This document shows, one piece after another, positions 1 through 9,174 of a stretch of 53,448 nucleotides of DNA (positions are counted from its first letter, which is position 1; every line of letters starts with the position of its first letter). Origin of the DNA: SAR324 cluster bacterium SAR324-CTD7B (GTDB lineage Bacteria; SAR324; NAC60-12); the NCBI GenBank assembly GCA_002082305.1, contig LSNO01000009.1, forward strand, positions 1 to 53,448. The letters are read 5' to 3'. The notes under the pieces were generated by a model, which was not told the origin of the DNA, searched no databases, and was given only the letters and a program-made list of their open reading frames with translations. The position numbers and the translations under genes are program-made.

Positions 1-220
1 AATTAACTTTTATTTTTATATATAGTGAGAATTTGAAAACATCAATATTTCAAGATTCGAGCTTCAATAATTTATTCCATTCCGGAAACAAGTCAGGAAT
101 CAACTTCCGAACCGGCGGCTTTCAGGGCATTGCGGATAGCGACAAGGCCTTTGTCTCTATCAAGATTCATATCAGAGATTTTTCGGCCATTAGATTCACG
201 GGGACACCCGTACCTTACTT
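1..220. other. Left edge, no convincing gene
   Basis: This stretch lies downstream of the acyl-CoA synthetase gene on the minus strand. A 25-codon minus-strand frame (93-170) has an amino-acid composition that looks coding, with a short amphipathic C-terminal part. It has no clear ribosome binding site and I do not recognise it, so it may be a gene remnant. A 79-codon plus-strand frame runs across it and into the neighbouring gene and looks like a shadow. No clear terminator is visible; the outer 40 bases are very AT-rich. Confidence 0.35.
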
Positions 221-2329
221 TCATTTTGCAACACGCATCAAGACATCGACCGCACAGACTTTATGTTTATAAACAAACAGCGGATTGATTTCAATTTCTT
301 TGATTCCAATTGTTTCGTTCCGGACACCTTCAACAAGGTCGAACAGCACCGAAACGAGTTGTTCTGTTTCAATCATCTCACCGCCACGGAAGCCGCAAAA
401 TAGTTTCGATATTTTCAAACTCTTTAGAGCATTTTCCAAGTCGTTGCGGCTCGTCGGTAGAAGAATAGTAACTGCGTCGGCAAGCAGTTCTGTCAGAATT
501 CCGCCGGCGGCCAGGGTCATGGCCATTCCGAACTGTGAGTCTGTTCTAACATTAACCAACAATTCTGCAATGGGCTGCTCCAGCATTTTTTCGACAAGAA
601 ATTGCTCTGATAAAGCATCCGGATTAAAATGTTCGACATCCTTTTTTATGCGGTCAACAGCGGTTTTCACTTCTTCGCAACTTGACAGATTCAAAGCCAC
701 TGCACCGGCATCGGTCTTATGCTCCAGATTTTTGCCAACCATTTTGATGACTACCGGAAAACCTAACTTCTCCGCAATTTCCGGAACTTCTGCAGATTCT
801 GCAATGCGGCCTTCCGGCACATTCAAACCGATTTTTTGCAAGAGTTGTTTTCCCTCCCATTCATCAACCAAAGTGGAAACATTTCCCGCACCCGGAATTC
901 CGGATAAAGGTTTAATACTAATTTTTTCAATGCCGTTCTTCAGGATTGTTTCACGGCGACCAAAATACCAAGCTGCGGCAGAAATGGCATTCAGTGCTTC
1001 ATGGATTCCCTGCATTGGAGCAACGCCGTTTTCGACTAACATTTCCCGCGTCGATTGATCCATGTTTTCCGGAAGTGTACTGCAAATTGCAGAAGGTATC
1101 CGGACTTTCGAGCTTGCTTCAATAAAAGATTTCGCGTCGCTCAAATAATATGGTTTGCTTTCATCAAGCTCCGGAGGCGGATAATCCTGGACGAAAATCG
1201 CTGAGTCGTAAGGGTCAGTTAACAATGCCTCGAAAACTGGACTTACGCGTTCCGGAATACCCCAAATCGGTGTTGTGTAATCAAGCGGGTTTGATACGGT
1301 AGCCGTGTAGTAAAGCAAGCTAGTTAACCGTTCTATGGTTTTTTCTGAGGGTCGTGGAAATTCCAGTCCGATTGTTTCCGCATGGTCTGCAAGCATTGTT
1401 GCACCTCCGCCGGAACAAGTCAGTCCCACCAACCGTTTCCCCTTTGGAATACCTGCGACGCAGATAAATTTTAAAGTTTCGAGCAACTGTGACGGATCTG
1501 AAACGCGGATGATCCCCAAGCGGTCAAAGAGTGCCTGAAAAAGGTCGTCGCTTCCGGATAAAGATGCAGTATGGCTGACTGTCAATTCCGAACCGATTTT
1601 CGACGAACCTGTTTTCAATGCAACGATTGGAACACCTGCGTCCAGAGCCTTGAGAGCAACTTCACTGAAACGAGAAATATCCTTTAATCCTTCAATGTGC
1701 AGGCCAATGGCTTTGACTTCCGGACGAGTGCAAAGAACATCAATGAAATCCTCCAACCTCAAAAAGGTCTGATTTCCTACAGAAATCATATAGGCAAACG
1801 GCAATGAACGCTGGCTCATTGACAGGTCCGAAGAAAGCATCCCGCTCTGAGTTATGATTGCCACACCGTAACCCGGACTGGCACCTCCGTGTGGAAACGG
1901 CCACAGTGCGACTTTGTCAATATAATTGATAACTCCGTAGCAGTTCGGACCAACTAGAGCAAGGTCTCCGGTAGCGGTAACAAGTGCTTCCTCCAACTCC
2001 GCACCTTCTGCACCGATTTCACTGAAACCCGCTGTATAGCAGACGACACCGCCAGCGCCCATCTTAGCAAGACGTTCAACAGTGGAAATTGCAGCTTCGC
2101 GGGGAATCGCAAGATAAACGGCATCCGGCGCTTCCGGCAAATCCTCAACATTGGCGAAACATTTTATTCCACCAATCTTTTCTCTTTTCGGATTCACCGG
2201 CCAAATCTTACCGGCATAACCGATTCTTGCACATTCTCTGGCAGCAGCTTCAGCATCACGGCCGCCGATGATCGCCAGATGACGCGGATTAAGGAGCCGT
2301 TCCAGATTTTGCCGTTGCTTCTGATTCAT
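221..2329 (-). CDS. ADP-forming acyl-CoA synthetase (acetate-CoA ligase family)
   Basis: Likely forms or uses an acyl-CoA with ADP/ATP exchange in the cytoplasm. The 702-residue protein has the fused alpha-beta layout. An N-terminal CoA-binding Rossmann domain (about 10-130, GPNC near 127) is followed by succinyl-CoA-ligase-like domains with the expected phospho-histidine in SHTASLSG (His253). A C-terminal ATP-grasp domain runs from about 490 to the end (HKTDAGAV near 537). I chose the ATG at 2329, not the upstream in-frame start at 2422. It overlaps the stop of the acyl-CoA dehydrogenase gene as ATGA, a usual sign of translational coupling, and the extra upstream residues look like read-through of the neighbour. 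It is last in a five-gene operon. The acyl substrate cannot be told; an ADP-forming enzyme could conserve energy from a CoA ester made upstream. Confidence 0.9.
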   Translation of the reverse strand: MNQKQRQNLERLLNPRHLAIIGGRDAEAAARECARIGYAGKIWPVNPKREKIGGIKCFANVEDLPEAPDAVYLAIPREAAISTVERLAKMGAGGVVCYTAGFSEIGAEGAELEEALVTATGDLALVGPNCYGVINYIDKVALWPFPHGGASPGYGVAIITQSGMLSSDLSMSQRSLPFAYMISVGNQTFLRLEDFIDVLCTRPEVKAIGLHIEGLKDISRFSEVALKALDAGVPIVALKTGSSKIGSELTVSHTASLSGSDDLFQALFDRLGIIRVSDPSQLLETLKFICVAGIPKGKRLVGLTCSGGGATMLADHAETIGLEFPRPSEKTIERLTSLLYYTATVSNPLDYTTPIWGIPERVSPVFEALLTDPYDSAIFVQDYPPPELDESKPYYLSDAKSFIEASSKVRIPSAICSTLPENMDQSTREMLVENGVAPMQGIHEALNAISAAAWYFGRRETILKNGIEKISIKPLSGIPGAGNVSTLVDEWEGKQLLQKIGLNVPEGRIAESAEVPEIAEKLGFPVVIKMVGKNLEHKTDAGAVALNLSSCEEVKTAVDRIKKDVEHFNPDALSEQFLVEKMLEQPIAELLVNVRTDSQFGMAMTLAAGGILTELLADAVTILLPTSRNDLENALKSLKISKLFCGFRGGEMIETEQLVSVLFDLVEGVRNETIGIKEIEINPLFVYKHKVCAVDVLMRVAK

Positions 2330-3486
2330 GCTCCAAGCGGTCTGAGGATCGCACGTGAAATAATATGACGCTGAATTTCGGAAGTTCCATCCCAGATTCG
2401 TTCGAGTCGGGAATCTCGCCAAAGTCGCTGGATCGGCATTTCTTCCATCAGGCCCATGCCGCCATATATTTGCACCGTATGGTCTGCTGCGCGGTTCAAC
2501 ATTTCCGAACAGAAGAGTTTCACCATCGCCGCATCGGAATCTGTCATCTTGCCTTGATCTCCCTTCGCAACTGCATCCATAACAAGGAGATCCGCAGCCT
2601 TCAGTTCAACTGCCATGTCAGCAAGTTTAAAGCCCGTTGCCTGAAATTTACCGATTGGTTGACCGAACTGCTTTCGTGTCGCAGCCCATTCTGCGGCTAA
2701 ATTTAAAAGCCTCTCAGCTTTGCCGCAACAACTCGCACCAACCCAGACTCTTCCCATAGACAACCATTTTCCGGATAGTACCAGTCCGTGTCCTTCTTCG
2801 CCTAGAATCTGATCCGGACCTAAACGGACATCCGAAAAACTCAGTTGGAAAGTCAGATATCCACGATAGCTCACGCATCGGGTTCCTTCAGAAATATCGA
2901 AGCCCTCAATACCGACATCGACAAGGAAGGCTGTAATCCGTTTGCGGGGACCTCGTTCTGTTTCATCCATTCCGGTAACTGCGAAGACGATTGCGAAGTC
3001 GGGCATAACTGGTCCGGAGATGAAGTGCTTTGAACCGTTAAGAATCCAGTCCTCTCCGTCTCGACGGGCATTGCTTTTCATGGACATGATATCGGAGCCT
3101 GCATCCGGTTCTGTGAGAGCAAAAAGTTCACGCTTTTCTGCCTTTACACAAGGTTTTAAATATTTTTCAACCTGATCACCTTCACAAGCCATTAGTATTT
3201 CTGCAGGACGCGCAATCCAGGAATGAAGTGCATGACTGGTTTTTCCGAATTCCCGTTCAATCAGGACCAAACTCTGATATTCAAGCCCGCCGCCGCCAAC
3301 AGATTCCGGCAGATTTGCGGCAAATAATCCGATATCGATCGCGCGTTTCTCAATCTGCCGACCAAGTTCCAACGGAACTCGGCCAAGACGATCCACCTCC
3401 TCTTCGTGGGGGTAAACCTCCTTTTCCAGAAATCCTTGTACTGTCTCCAGCAACATCCTTTGTTCGTGACTAAGTTCAATGTCCAT
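2326..3486 (-). CDS. Acyl-CoA dehydrogenase
   Basis: FAD-dependent acyl-CoA dehydrogenase family protein of 386 residues, the usual length. It has the N-terminal helical domain (MDIELSHEQRMLLETV), the FAD/substrate motif FALTEPDAGSD near 120, and the C-terminal helical domain ending in RIWDGTSEIQRHI. In most short/medium-chain members the catalytic base is the Glu of YEGT. Here the equivalent stretch reads WDGT, so Asp appears to replace Glu. This may change substrate range or rate, or the base may sit elsewhere as in isovaleryl-type enzymes. The 3' end overlaps the acyl-CoA synthetase gene by 4 bp. Together they suggest oxidation of a CoA ester released by the BKACE step. No strong ribosome site precedes the ATG. 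Confidence 0.88.
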   Translation of the reverse strand: MDIELSHEQRMLLETVQGFLEKEVYPHEEEVDRLGRVPLELGRQIEKRAIDIGLFAANLPESVGGGGLEYQSLVLIEREFGKTSHALHSWIARPAEILMACEGDQVEKYLKPCVKAEKRELFALTEPDAGSDIMSMKSNARRDGEDWILNGSKHFISGPVMPDFAIVFAVTGMDETERGPRKRITAFLVDVGIEGFDISEGTRCVSYRGYLTFQLSFSDVRLGPDQILGEEGHGLVLSGKWLSMGRVWVGASCCGKAERLLNLAAEWAATRKQFGQPIGKFQATGFKLADMAVELKAADLLVMDAVAKGDQGKMTDSDAAMVKLFCSEMLNRAADHTVQIYGGMGLMEEMPIQRLWRDSRLERIWDGTSEIQRHIISRAILRPLGA

Positions 3487-3572
3487 AGTTTTTTCAGTTT
3501 ATGTTTTTCGGAAAAAGTCAAATTTGCTGTTGTCCACTTTTTTCGTAATGATTGTGAAAAACATTTAACGTG

Positions 3573-4457
3573 TCAAGCTGACCTCAATCCAAGTTTTTTA
3601 CGGGCTTCCTCAGGCGTGACCGCCCTCGCTCCCATCCGTTCAATAATTCCTATAACTTTTTCAACAAGTTGCGCATTGGTTGCCGGGACACCTCGCTCAA
3701 GATAGATGTTGTCCTCAAGTCCGACCCGCACATTTCCGCCCATGGCAACAGTCGCGGCCGCAATTGGCATCTGCATACGTGAGATCCCGAATCCACCCCA
3801 TTCCGCACCGTCGGGCAGTTCGTCCTTCATAACCTTCAGCATGTCAACACTATGATCGGCACCCCACGGAATTCCGAGGCAAATTTGAAACATCGGCGGT
3901 TCGGCAATCAGACCTTCGGCAATCATTTGTTTGGCGAATCGGAGATGCCCGAGTTCAAAGACTTCGAGTTCCGGTTTGACACCCCACTCTTTTGTCAATG
4001 TAGCCATTTTTCTGAGATAAGGTGGTGTTGCGATGTAAATATCATTTCCGTCACCAAAATTCAAAGTTCCGCAATCAAGACTGCATATTTCCGGAAGCAA
4101 TTCCTTCACATGGGCAAGTCTCTCAAGCGGTCCAATCATATCTGTTCCGGGACCGGGCATCGCCGGATCGTCGTCGCTCGGAGTCCAATCACCTCCCATT
4201 CCGGAAGTCAAATTAATAACAACATCGGTGTCACTGGAACGAATGCGGTCTACCGCTTCCTTAAACAATTCCGGATCGCGTGAACCTTTTCCGGTTTCAG
4301 GATCACGGACATGTATGTGCGTGATCGCCGCACCTGCTTTGGCGGCTTCAATAGCGGCATTCGCAACTTCTTCTGGTGTTACCGGAATGAGGGGACTCTT
4401 CCCGACGGTGTCGCCGGCCCCTGTGACCGCGCATGAAACAATTACTTCATAATTCAT
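3573..4457 (-). CDS. Beta-keto acid cleavage enzyme (BKACE, DUF849)
   Basis: A 294-residue protein of the BKACE family, the founding member of which is Kce of lysine fermentation. The family condenses a beta-keto acid with acetyl-CoA and splits it to acetoacetate and a new acyl-CoA. The TIM barrel begins [15 protein letters not shown]. The Zn-binding HxH is visible in THIHVRD (His47 and His49). I chose the ATG at 4457, preceded by AAAGGA at good spacing, rather than an upstream TTG at 4475. The family has many substrates (aminohexanoate, beta-keto-glutarate, dehydrocarnitine and others) and the specificity residues were not assigned. Placed between the CMD-like gene and the acyl-CoA dehydrogenase, it probably makes the CoA ester that those downstream enzymes process. 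Confidence 0.9.
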   Translation of the reverse strand: MNYEVIVSCAVTGAGDTVGKSPLIPVTPEEVANAAIEAAKAGAAITHIHVRDPETGKGSRDPELFKEAVDRIRSSDTDVVINLTSGMGGDWTPSDDDPAMPGPGTDMIGPLERLAHVKELLPEICSLDCGTLNFGDGNDIYIATPPYLRKMATLTKEWGVKPELEVFELGHLRFAKQMIAEGLIAEPPMFQICLGIPWGADHSVDMLKVMKDELPDGAEWGGFGISRMQMPIAAATVAMGGNVRVGLEDNIYLERGVPATNAQLVEKVIGIIERMGARAVTPEEARKKLGLRSA

Positions 4458-4511
4458 TTTTATCCTTTTAATCAAAAGTTTTTAATTCATTTTTGCAATA
4501 AAAATATGTTT

Positions 4512-4895
4512 TTACTCATCTGCCTCAAGTTCAGCAAACACTTTTTTGGCAATTCGGAAGCACTCTACACCGGTTGGAACTCCACAGTACACGGAAATTT
4601 GGAGCAGGATGGCCTTCAGTTCTTCGCGTGTGATACCGTTCTTGATGGCACCCCTGAAGTGAATTTCCCACTCGACCATGCGGTTGAGTGCCGCAATCAT
4701 TCCGAGATTGAGTAAACTACGCTGGCGTCGGTCTAGAGTCTCGTTTCCCCAGCAAGAACCCCAACAGAACTCGGTGAGTTGTTCCTGAAATTCACGGTTA
4801 AAATCGTCGGCATTCGCCAGCGCCTTTTCCACATATTCTTCTCCGAGCACAGATTTTCTTGCGGCAAGTCCGCGTTCAAAACGTTCTTTATCCAT
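4512..4895 (-). CDS. Carboxymuconolactone decarboxylase family protein
   Basis: A 127-residue alpha-helical protein of the CMD/AhpD-like superfamily, similar in length to PcaC. The C-terminal half matches the family pattern: RRQRSLLNLGMIAALNR, then HFRGAIKNGITREELK and LLQISVYCGVPTG. The family holds gamma-carboxymuconolactone decarboxylases, alkylhydroperoxidase-like proteins and many uncharacterised members. The redox CxxC pair of AhpD is absent; the isolated cysteines (in FCWGSCWG) are spaced differently. No protocatechuate-pathway genes accompany it, so a pca role is unlikely. A decarboxylase or lactonase-like step in this operon's unknown pathway is a better guess. Confidence 0.85.
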   Translation of the reverse strand: MDKERFERGLAARKSVLGEEYVEKALANADDFNREFQEQLTEFCWGSCWGNETLDRRQRSLLNLGMIAALNRMVEWEIHFRGAIKNGITREELKAILLQISVYCGVPTGVECFRIAKKVFAELEADE

Positions 4896-4928
4896 ATTTA
4901 TTTCTTGGTTTGAGTTTGTTAGTTTATA

Positions 4929-6260
4929 TTATATCTCAAAAGATTTGCCCATGCTTCCGTTTGCGGAAACATCCAGCAAGTCAATTAAGTCACTATCACG
5001 AAACGATGACACACTATCGAGTTCAAGAATGCGTTCCACCCATGCCTCAGGTTCGGAAACTCCTCCGAAACGGAAAAGCATGGTTGCTTTTTCCTTAAAT
5101 TCAGTCGGTGAAAGCGGGGCATCCGGATCACCTTTGGCGTGTTTCCGACGGACGCTAAATTCTTTTCCATTCGTTAATTTAACTTTAACCTCTGCACCCC
5201 AGGCATTCGGGTAGGCCTTTTCAATTTCTTCGTTGCGTTCCAGACTGATTTTCATCGCCATTTTGGCAACCCGTTGGCGAGCATCGGATTCAAAAGCATC
5301 GAAACCGACTTGACCATCAAGTATGGCGACAGAGACACAATGCTGCAAGGAAAACTTGGCATCGTAAAGCGTTTCCGGAGTTGGTTTATCACAGACATCG
5401 AGGGTAGCCTGTGTGACTCCAAGTTCGATGGATTCAATATTTCCGCCATCCAACTTACTTGAAATTTCCAAAGCCGCATCAATAGCCGGATGTGTGTGCC
5501 GACAACAGGGCCAGGGTTTAATTGAAGTTTTATGAATTTGCCAGGAACCTTCCGGATCAACAAGCAGAGCATCCGGATTTGCGTCGGGACAGCAAGCCGC
5601 ATAAAAACCGCGTTTGCCTTCCAAAATGGTGGGTGAACCGCTGAAACCAAGTTTGGCCAGTTCTGCGGAAAGTAATCCGGATTGTCCCGCACGACCCGCA
5701 TGAAGGTGCTTACTCATCGCACCATTTTCTGAAAATTCCCAGAGCCCGGAGGACTGTGTTCCGGCATTTCCAAGAGCATCCCGGAATTGTTCTTTCTCAA
5801 GTCCAAAGAGTGTTCCCGCCGCATAAGCCGCACCGAAAGGACCGCAAGTTGCGGTGTTATGCCAAATCTTGTAATGCGCCGGACCCACTGAATTACCGAT
5901 CCTCGTGCAGGCTTCAAATCCTTTGACTACTGCTTCCAGCATCTGCAGTCCGCTGATGTCTTCACGCATTCCAAGTGCAAGTACCGTCGGAATGACCACA
6001 CATCCCGGATGAACCACTGATTGTCGGTGCAGATCATCAACTTCCTGGATATGCATTGATGCGCCCATCCAGAAAACCGTGCGTGAAGTTCCCGCGGGTT
6101 CGTCCAGATACCAGCCTTCAAGTATTCTTCCCTGTTCAGAATTGCGGCCTGCAACAAAATTAGCTATTGCGTCCAATACAAACCAAGATGCAACCTCGCT
6201 CTCCTTTTTCCCAATTGCTTTGCTTTCAATCAGTTCAATTAACTGAGCAGTCAGAGTCAT
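4929..6260 (-). CDS. MmgE/PrpD family protein
   Basis: A 443-residue member of the MmgE/PrpD family, whose known members include 2-methylcitrate dehydratase and cis-aconitate decarboxylase. Family features visible include DAIANFVAGRNS near the start, MHIQEVDDLHRQSVVHPGC (PrpD-like active-site region with an HPG), KIWHNTATCGPFGAAYAAG, and KPWPCCRHTHPAIDAAL. It is the first gene of the minus-strand operon, with a candidate promoter at 6359-6386. There is no methylcitrate synthase or PrpB next to it, so propionate catabolism is not supported. Related proteins with BKACE or CoA-ligase neighbours are often part of uncharacterised organic-acid pathways. The reaction is likely hydration/dehydration or decarboxylation of a polycarboxylate, by inference. 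Confidence 0.88.
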   Translation of the reverse strand: MTLTAQLIELIESKAIGKKESEVASWFVLDAIANFVAGRNSEQGRILEGWYLDEPAGTSRTVFWMGASMHIQEVDDLHRQSVVHPGCVVIPTVLALGMREDISGLQMLEAVVKGFEACTRIGNSVGPAHYKIWHNTATCGPFGAAYAAGTLFGLEKEQFRDALGNAGTQSSGLWEFSENGAMSKHLHAGRAGQSGLLSAELAKLGFSGSPTILEGKRGFYAACCPDANPDALLVDPEGSWQIHKTSIKPWPCCRHTHPAIDAALEISSKLDGGNIESIELGVTQATLDVCDKPTPETLYDAKFSLQHCVSVAILDGQVGFDAFESDARQRVAKMAMKISLERNEEIEKAYPNAWGAEVKVKLTNGKEFSVRRKHAKGDPDAPLSPTEFKEKATMLFRFGGVSEPEAWVERILELDSVSSFRDSDLIDLLDVSANGSMGKSFEI

Positions 6261-6358
6261 GTTTTCGTCTTTCTGTTAAAGTTAATGAGAATTATGAAAT
6301 TTTGTCTGGATCAACATCTTCTACTAAAAATATTAAAAAAAGTTAAAATTTCTTAAAA

Positions 6359-6386
6359 TAATTATGTATTCGATCTATTTTGACAA
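6359..6386 (-). promoter_or_regulatory. Candidate promoter of the MmgE/PrpD operon
   Basis: On the minus strand TTGTCA (6381-6386) is followed after 16 bases by TAATTA (6359-6364), in a very AT-rich gap upstream of the operon's first gene. The -35 is close to consensus but the -10 is weak. It lies just after the 3' end of the GlcNAc kinase gene. Confidence 0.3.
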
Positions 6387-6397
6387 TTTTTTTATTT

Positions 6398-7294
6398 TTA
6401 TGAATTTGATAAGTAGGCCATTAAAGCAGCGCCGGCAACGGGAGAATATTTTGGGGAAGGAGCATTATTAAGACCGATTTTCTGCATCAACAGACGGCGC
6501 AGGAGTGTGTCGGAGCTCAATAAACCCCCTGCAAACATCACCGGAGGCTCGGTAAAATCAAGCCGTTTAACTACACTTAAATAAAGTTGGTGTAGATGTT
6601 CTGCTCCAGCTTCGATAATTCGTACTGCAGCTGAATCACCAGTTGAGGCTGCTTTTAAAACAAGAGTCGCCATTTGCGAGATTTCCTTAGTGTTTCGTTC
6701 TGGTGCATAGATCCAGCTTATCAATTCATCCGGAGCAGATATTTTTAAATGAGCGAAGGTTTGTTCATAAAGCCCAGTTTTCTCTTCACGGCCATCCGCA
6801 ATCCGGGTTGCCGATTTAAGCGTTTCCAAACCAAGCCAGTAGCCGCTGCCACCGTCATCCAAAAGATAGCCCCAACCTCCTGAATGTGCCGATTCTCCGG
6901 ATGCATCAATTCCAAAGGCCACACTTCCTGTTCCGGAAAGCACCAGCATACCGTAGCGTTTTCCATGTGCTCCAATCAACGCAATTTCATAATCCGGAGC
7001 TACTGTGATTTGCGCGTGGGAAAGAACGGAAGTAAGAACATTTCTCAGCCAGTCCGGATTTTGAGCTGCACCTGCCATTCCTGCGCCTACGTACTGCACT
7101 GTAGAAGAGGTAATCCCTGCGTCAGAAATCGTTTGTGTCAATGAAGAGCGCAGCAGTTCTTCTGCTTGCGAAAATCCGAGAACACTGGGGTTGGCGGTTT
7201 CAGCTAATTCGTGAAGATGGAGACATTCCATATTTTCAGTAAAAATCCCAACCCGCAAGGTGGAACCGCCTCCATCAATTCCTATCGAAATCAT
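6398..7294 (-). CDS. N-acetylglucosamine kinase-like protein (BadF/BadG/BcrA/BcrD ATPase family)
   Basis: Probably phosphorylates N-acetylglucosamine at C6 in the cytoplasm. The 298-residue protein has the ASKHA ATP-binding layout: phosphate-1 motif GIDGGGSTLRVG at the start, LSGTGSVAFG in the middle, then GGWGYLLDDGGSGYWLG, typical of NAGK-like proteins, and FAGGLLSSD for adenosine binding. It is last in the minus-strand sugar operon, 9 bp from the isomerase-like gene. With nagA and nagB in the same locus this fills the kinase step that would otherwise be missing, because uptake is by ABC transporter and not by a phosphotransferase. A glucosamine kinase cannot be excluded. Confidence 0.85.
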   Translation of the reverse strand: MISIGIDGGGSTLRVGIFTENMECLHLHELAETANPSVLGFSQAEELLRSSLTQTISDAGITSSTVQYVGAGMAGAAQNPDWLRNVLTSVLSHAQITVAPDYEIALIGAHGKRYGMLVLSGTGSVAFGIDASGESAHSGGWGYLLDDGGSGYWLGLETLKSATRIADGREEKTGLYEQTFAHLKISAPDELISWIYAPERNTKEISQMATLVLKAASTGDSAAVRIIEAGAEHLHQLYLSVVKRLDFTEPPVMFAGGLLSSDTLLRRLLMQKIGLNNAPSPKYSPVAGAALMAYLSNS

Positions 7295-7303
7295 TGTATT
7301 TTC

Positions 7304-8113
7304 TCAAAAAGAAAACTGACTCAAGCTAAGGGCGGCGTGTTGAATGTCTTCCAGACGCTTTGAACCGGCTTCGCGTTCAATGGCCAGGGCACCCTGGTAG
7401 CCGATGCGGTTTAAGGTTTTCAAGAATTCATAGTTATCACAATCACCATCCCCCCACGGTACTTCCTCACCCCATTGTCCGGCAACAGCACTCCGCCGAG
7501 CATCTTTGATATGAATGTGTTTGACCCACGGAGTCAACGTTTCCAAAGCTGAAACCGGATCGCCTTTATCGTACAAAATCATGTTTGCCGGATCAAAATT
7601 TACACCCAACGCCGGATGAGAAAGTTTTACTAAAAAATCTTTTAAACTTTCTGCACTTTCTTGTCCGCTTTCCATCAAAATCATTATATTATTTTGCTCT
7701 GCGACATCGGCCAAAAAACGAACCTTTTCCCGTAATTCATCATCAGAATTTTCGATAAAGCCAAAATGGAATGTCAAAAATTTAATATTGAGAGAAGCTG
7801 TCAACTCAATGGCTTGTAAAATTTTTTCTTTATTTTTTACCCAATGTTGATCCGGAACTATTCCGCCAGTTTTTTTTATTGTTTCAAGTGTTGAATAATC
7901 TTCTTGCGAAAAACCGATCATCGAGGCGGTCGGTTGCCATTGATTTTTTTCAATAGAATTTAGATAATCACGGTTGTCAGCAGACAAGGCAGGATCAAGG
8001 GAAAGATGAAGATGCGTCATTCCGGAAGCAATCATCGCTTGTTCTAAAACCGTAATGTCATTCCCCAGCGACCAAGTGCAAATTCCGACAGGCCAATTTT
8101 GACAAGAAAGCAT
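7304..8113 (-). CDS. Sugar phosphate isomerase/epimerase-like TIM barrel
   Basis: A 269-residue xylose-isomerase-like (AP endonuclease 2) TIM-barrel protein. Metal-site motifs are visible: MILMESG (Glu), LGVNFDPANM (Asp), VKHIHIKDARR (His/Lys/Asp) and ALAIEREAG (Glu). These recur in hydroxypyruvate isomerase, inosose dehydratase, tagatose epimerase and the 3-oxo-glycoside-cleaving lyases, so the exact reaction cannot be read off. It is 14 bp from the Gfo/Idh gene and in the same operon. The two are likely to act on one substrate. Confidence 0.85.
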   Translation of the reverse strand: MLSCQNWPVGICTWSLGNDITVLEQAMIASGMTHLHLSLDPALSADNRDYLNSIEKNQWQPTASMIGFSQEDYSTLETIKKTGGIVPDQHWVKNKEKILQAIELTASLNIKFLTFHFGFIENSDDELREKVRFLADVAEQNNIMILMESGQESAESLKDFLVKLSHPALGVNFDPANMILYDKGDPVSALETLTPWVKHIHIKDARRSAVAGQWGEEVPWGDGDCDNYEFLKTLNRIGYQGALAIEREAGSKRLEDIQHAALSLSQFSF

Positions 8114-8127
8114 TGTGATTTTTGTTT

Positions 8128-9147
8128 TCAGAGAAGTGAAATTTTATCATTGTTTCGGATAGATTCTTTTTCCGCTTCAATTATTTTTACCGAATCTCCA
8201 GATTGTTCCGGAGTGATGATTGACGGAACAGCTTTTCCGGAAAGAGTATCAACAAAATGTTGAATTTCAAAAGAATAACCGTCTCCTGTCGGTATTTCAG
8301 GGATGATTGTTTCTCCGTCTATTGGAAAAATCCGGAAGGTCGGTTCTTGTGCGGAACTGTAAACCAAAGTTACTTTTTCCAGCATAATTTTGAAACTCAT
8401 TTCAAAACCAAATCCCGGAGCCATAATCCATCCGCCTTCGGCTGTGATGACACAATCATTTCCATAAAAATATTGTGTAACGGTGTGGTCAAATTCTCCG
8501 CTCGGCCCGATTACGCCACGACTAAAAACTTCTTTGGGCATTCCAAAAACATATTGTACATAATCCGTATCATGAATGTGCAAATCCAGCATTGCTCCGC
8601 CACTCCGTTTGCCATCGAGAAAACAATTATCCCAACTCCAAGTTGGTGTGAGGCTCAGTCGTTGAAAAGTTGCGGCTAAAACTTTGCCGTATTTTTGTGA
8701 GTCGATGATTTCTTTGGCTTGCACATATTCCGGCCAAAACCGAATACAATGACCGATTTGAAGTGTCTTTCCGGACTGTTTTGCTACTTCGGCCATTTCT
8801 CTGCAATCGCCTGAATTCAAGGCCATCGGTTTTTCGCAAAACACATGAACTCCTGCGTTGAGTGCCTCCATCGTTTGTGAAGCATGCAAAAAAGTTGGGG
8901 ATGCAATGGACAACGCATCTAATTTTTCTTCTGCAAGCATTTTGGATAAATCAGAATAAAGCGCAATATTGCTTAAATCCAGATCATCTTCTGCTCCGGA
9001 AATATTACCAGCGACTCCGGAAGAATTTTGTAGTTGCTTTGCGTCAGCATCACAAATTGCTGTAACCTCCACATTTATATCGGACTTGTAGCAACGAAAG
9101 TGCATTTTGCCCATAAAACCCCAACCGACAATACCAATTCTCAACAT
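8128..9147 (-). CDS. Gfo/Idh/MocA family oxidoreductase
   Basis: NAD(P)-dependent sugar oxidoreductase of 339 residues. It has an N-terminal Rossmann fold (GIVGWGFMGKMH), the family signature VFCEKPMAL followed by GHCIRFWPEY, and the C-terminal alpha/beta substrate domain with DLHIHDTDYVQYVFG, which supplies a catalytic His. It is preceded by AGGAAGAG near its ATG. It is flanked on both sides by TIM-barrel isomerase-like genes inside the GlcNAc locus. The usual GlcNAc route does not need an oxidoreductase, so it may oxidise C3 of a glycoside or convert another amino or uronic sugar. This is inference from family and context. Confidence 0.87.
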   Translation of the reverse strand: MLRIGIVGWGFMGKMHFRCYKSDINVEVTAICDADAKQLQNSSGVAGNISGAEDDLDLSNIALYSDLSKMLAEEKLDALSIASPTFLHASQTMEALNAGVHVFCEKPMALNSGDCREMAEVAKQSGKTLQIGHCIRFWPEYVQAKEIIDSQKYGKVLAATFQRLSLTPTWSWDNCFLDGKRSGGAMLDLHIHDTDYVQYVFGMPKEVFSRGVIGPSGEFDHTVTQYFYGNDCVITAEGGWIMAPGFGFEMSFKIMLEKVTLVYSSAQEPTFRIFPIDGETIIPEIPTGDGYSFEIQHFVDTLSGKAVPSIITPEQSGDSVKIIEAEKESIRNNDKISLL

Positions 9148-9174
9148 TTTGTTCTCTTCCTACAGTAAACGTTT

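Noticed and set aside
33-272. Plus-strand open frame of 79 codons at the left edge
   Set aside because: It has no ribosome binding site, runs into the acyl-CoA synthetase gene on the other strand, and has no recognisable family.
285-1058. Plus-strand open frame of 257 codons
   Set aside because: It lies wholly opposite the acyl-CoA synthetase gene, whose domains and motifs are clear; it is a shadow.
4512-4895. Assignment of the CMD-like gene to pcaC in protocatechuate breakdown
   Set aside because: No other pca genes are in the window and the family is functionally mixed.
4929-6260. Assignment of the MmgE/PrpD gene as 2-methylcitrate dehydratase prpD
   Set aside because: No methylcitrate synthase or lyase neighbours; the family has other activities.
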